Positions 20,535-22,726 of a stretch of DNA of 22,726 nucleotides are shown one piece after another. The first letter of the stretch is position 1; every line of letters starts with the position of its first letter. The notes beneath the pieces are model-generated. The model had not been told where the DNA came from and did not search any database. It saw only the letters and a list, made by a program, of their open reading frames with translations. The stretch lies in IMG/VR virus record IMGVR_UViG_3300032677_000167, positions 1-22,726 of that record; one strand, given 5' to 3'. The position numbers and the translations under genes were made by a program. This DNA comes from a virus.

Positions 20535-22726
20535 TTAAAAGAAAAAGAAAAACTGTCCCAAAACTCCAGTAGAAGCAATCGCTGCGTATATCCATCCTAA
20601 AGTGCCGCCATCTACACTGTGCGTACCTGCATACCAAGTGTTCGTTAAACTATATACGCGAAGACTTGATGTTGAAATATAATCAACATTTACGGTTGAT
20701 GATCCAGTATATACCATAGTTGCTGGTGTTGAGGTTGATGTGCCAAAAATCGACACTAAGTTGCCAGAAGATCCAGAGACAGAAAATGCTCCAACCGACT
20801 GTATGGTTGTGCCCAGATTTAACGACCAGATACCAGTTCTAGATGAAGAAATAGCAGAGAATGTATTATTTCCAGTTAATGCACTAGTTGAACTAAATCC
20901 TGATCCACCAAATGACAGTCCATTGTACGTCAAACTACCACCAGTAAAGTTTGTGCCGCTGCCACCACTTAAGTTGATATTTGCTGATCCTTTATTAAAG
21001 GTAAGCCCTGTAGTAGTTGTTATTGTCCATGGTGTGGGATTTGATGTTAGTGACCATGTACCAGATCCCATAGACAATGTTCTAGAACTTGAACCAGCCG
21101 TACTGAATAATGAAGCAGTGACATTATATGATGCCGCATTAAATGTACCAGACGTAAGAACTAGAGAACTCGATATCGCTAAAGCATCCGCAAGTTGAAC
21201 AGTTCCTGAAAATGAGTTTATTATGTATTGGTTTGTGCCAGTATAAGAAGCGCCGCCACTCGTTATTGTTTGAGTGCCTCTACCTGAGAATGTTAACTGA
21301 CCAGAACCTGAGTATGTTGTGGCAGAACTTAACAACCAGTTTCCATATAGTGTTGGACCATTACTGATAGCAAAAGTCCAAGTATTGCTTCTTGTAGACA
21401 TATCGACTGTGCCGATATTCCAAATGTTGTCCATTGTGATTGTTGAAGATGTGTTTAATCCAGTATTCTGAATAATAGCTGTGTCTTGTGCTAGTGGAAA
21501 GTTAGCATCAGCAGGTGTACCACCAGAACTTGTTGCCCAAGGAACACCAGCTGCCCAAGAACCACCAGCAGTTAAACTCCAATATACAGTTTTTGGTGTT
21601 GATGCTGTTAAGCCACTATTGCCACCACAGTCTCCAATACTTGTACCTGACCAAGTAGCGGCACCAGCACATTTGATATCGCGAAAGTCGATATTATTAA
21701 GGTTTGATACAGAAGCGGCAGTAATCGTGTACTGTGTTCCTAATGTGCCACTGAATAAGAATATGCGTCTTGATGCACTATTAGTGCCTTGTGTGAATGT
21801 CAGAGTTCCGTTCACAGTTATATTAGACGATATGTTACACTGTTTATATCCTGTTGTTCCAGGATTCCACATGGTCAAGTTGTTGAATGTTACAGGAAAA
21901 ATAGATTGATTCAAAGGAACAGAGATGCCTGAAGTCTGATCAGTAAACGCAACATTATAAAACGTTTGACCACCATGATAAAATGCGTTACTTGTTCCAG
22001 ATATTGTTATAGTTGATGTACCAGAACTGAACGTTAAGTTAGTAGGATTTACTGTCGTAGATGAACCGGTAAAGTTGATGCTCGTTGTTAGATTGATAGC
22101 AGAAGCACCAAAGGATAATGATATAGGAGTTGTTGCTCCTGACGAATATGTTAATGTCAGAGTTGCACCAGTTAAAGTAAATCCAGCAGTGTTGAATGTG
22201 CCACTTGTTATTGTCAGTGTAGATGTGCCAATATTCAAAGCGGCAGTTAATGACCATGAACCTGTTGTGGCAAAAGTAATAGAACTTGCTAGAGTTTGTC
22301 CACAACTGATCGTTTTACCTGTGCCTGCACCACTAAACGTAATCGCACCGGTATATGTTCTACTTATTCCTGTAGATGCCATTGTAAAGTCGTGCGTGAT
22401 ACAAAGCTGTGCAGATCCTGCGAATACTAATGAACCAGATGCTGGTCCACTTACAGACAAGCTGTAGCAGCGTAATGGAGTTACCGATGATAGTGTTACA
22501 GAATATGCGGTTGCATTTGATGCGCTATTAAATATGACAGTATCAGCGGATGTGGGCACAGAAGCACCACCAGCGCCTCCAGATGTGGCCGACCAGTTAG
22601 CAGTCGCAGATGCCGTCCAGCTTCCTGTGCCGCCTACCCAGTATCTTGTTACGGCAGCTGGAGCAGCGGTAAGAATAACACCAGAGCCTGTACTGTTTAC
22701 ACCAGCATAAAACTCAACAGGATTAG
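20535..22726 (-). CDS. Beta-rich tail/adhesin-like protein, 5' end outside the window
   Basis: The frame is open to the right edge, so at least 729 residues are visible and the start is missing. A GTG at 22559 is internal and should not be taken as the start, because clear coding sequence continues upstream (RYWVGGTGSWTASATANWS). The protein is Ser/Thr/Gly-rich and beta-repeat-like, with almost no charge. Two copies of a module are visible: the first is YWVGGTGSW through SGGAGGASVPTSADTVIF, the second is VYWSLTAGGSW through SSGGTPADANFPLAQDTAII, about 350 residues later. Each is followed by a series of short strands of the form LTFSGxGT or SGTFNAASY, suggesting a beta-solenoid. The C-terminus ends GVLGQFFFFF. 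It precedes the fibre operon and is probably a virion surface or tail component, but no family can be named. Confidence 0.83.
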   Translation of the reverse strand, partial: NPVEFYAGVNSTGSGVILTAAPAAVTRYWVGGTGSWTASATANWSATSGGAGGASVPTSADTVIFNSASNATAYSVTLSSVTPLRCYSLSVSGPASGSLVFAGSAQLCITHDFTMASTGISRTYTGAITFSGAGTGKTISCGQTLASSITFATTGSWSLTAALNIGTSTLTITSGTFNTAGFTLTGATLTLTYSSGATTPISLSFGASAINLTTSINFTGSSTTVNPTNLTFSSGTSTITISGTSNAFYHGGQTFYNVAFTDQTSGISVPLNQSIFPVTFNNLTMWNPGTTGYKQCNISSNITVNGTLTFTQGTNSASRRIFLFSGTLGTQYTITAASVSNLNNIDFRDIKCAGAATWSGTSIGDCGGNSGLTASTPKTVYWSLTAGGSWAAGVPWATSSGGTPADANFPLAQDTAIIQNTGLNTSSTITMDNIWNIGTVDMSTRSNTWTFAISNGPTLYGNWLLSSATTYSGSGQLTFSGRGTQTITSGGASYTGTNQYIINSFSGTVQLADALAISSSLVLTSGTFNAASYNVTASLFSTAGSSSRTLSMGSGTWSLTSNPTPWTITTTTGLTFNKGSANINLSGGSGTNFTGGSLTYNGLSFGGSGFSSTSALTGNNTFSAISSSRTGIWSLNLGTTIQSVGAFSVSGSSGNLVSIFGTSTSTPATMVYTGSSTVNVDYISTSSLRVYSLTNTWYAGTHSVDGGTLGWIYAAIASTGVLGQFFFFF

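Noticed and set aside
22559-22559. GTG as start codon of the rightmost gene
   Set aside because: The same frame stays open to the window edge and encodes plausible domain sequence upstream (RYWVGGTGSW), so the GTG is internal.
1-22726. CRISPR arrays, tRNA genes, insertion sequences and attachment sites
   Set aside because: No regularly spaced short repeats, cloverleaf-like sequence, transposase or terminal inverted repeats were noticed by eye on either strand. Fibre repeats are irregular and coding.

Overview
The window is a late structural and DNA-packaging block of a T4-like contractile-tailed phage. The genes run right to left on the minus strand in the T4 head-neck-tail order: 13, 14, 15, 16, 17, 18, 19, 20, 67-like, an unrecognised gene at the 68 position, 21, 22, 23. 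Copies of the T4-type late promoter octamer TATAAATA sit 22-52 nt upstream of most transcription units. Protein sizes and motifs, for example the capsid block RRAMPNLIAYDICGVQPM, resemble T4-like phages from aquatic habitats (cyanophage and pelagiphage type) more than enteric T4. The host cannot be fixed from this window, and no tRNA or host metabolic gene was seen.

Right part (about 15,957-22,726): three tail-fibre or adhesin-like genes and a small cupin-like gene. They are a 5'-truncated beta-rich protein ending in five phenylalanines, a 1182-residue Asn/Thr/Ser-rich, charge-poor fibre-like protein with an exact 83-bp internal repeat, a glycine-rich protein, and the 104-residue cupin-like protein. 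The last three are tightly coupled by 1-nt gaps or overlaps.

Middle (about 9,437-15,925): neck proteins gp13 and gp14, sheath-terminator-like gp15, small terminase gp16 and the large terminase gp17. This stretch has been colonised twice by homing-type endonucleases. A GIY-YIG gene, the only plus-strand gene, lies between 14 and 15 and ends exactly at the gene 14 stop. Gene 17 is broken in two: the upstream part ends in a 30-residue N-intein, an HNH endonuclease gene follows with its own late promoter, and the downstream part starts with a 106-residue C-intein. Protein trans-splicing should rebuild a terminase of about 538 residues. The very short N-intein matches the atypical split inteins of the AceL-TerL kind known from phage terminases. 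This is the most interesting system in the window. The family is known, but this arrangement deserves a close look.

Left part (1-9,359): sheath gp18, tube gp19, portal gp20, a 53-residue gp67-like core protein, a 378-residue protein at the gp68 position, prohead protease gp21, scaffold gp22 and major capsid gp23, followed by a hairpin and a late promoter for the next gene outside the window. Together these genes supply prohead assembly and maturation (20, 67, 21, 22, 23), DNA packaging (16, 17), neck completion (13, 14) and the contractile tail (15, 18, 19). All intergenic gaps are under 140 nt, so no stretch longer than 300 nt lacks a gene.
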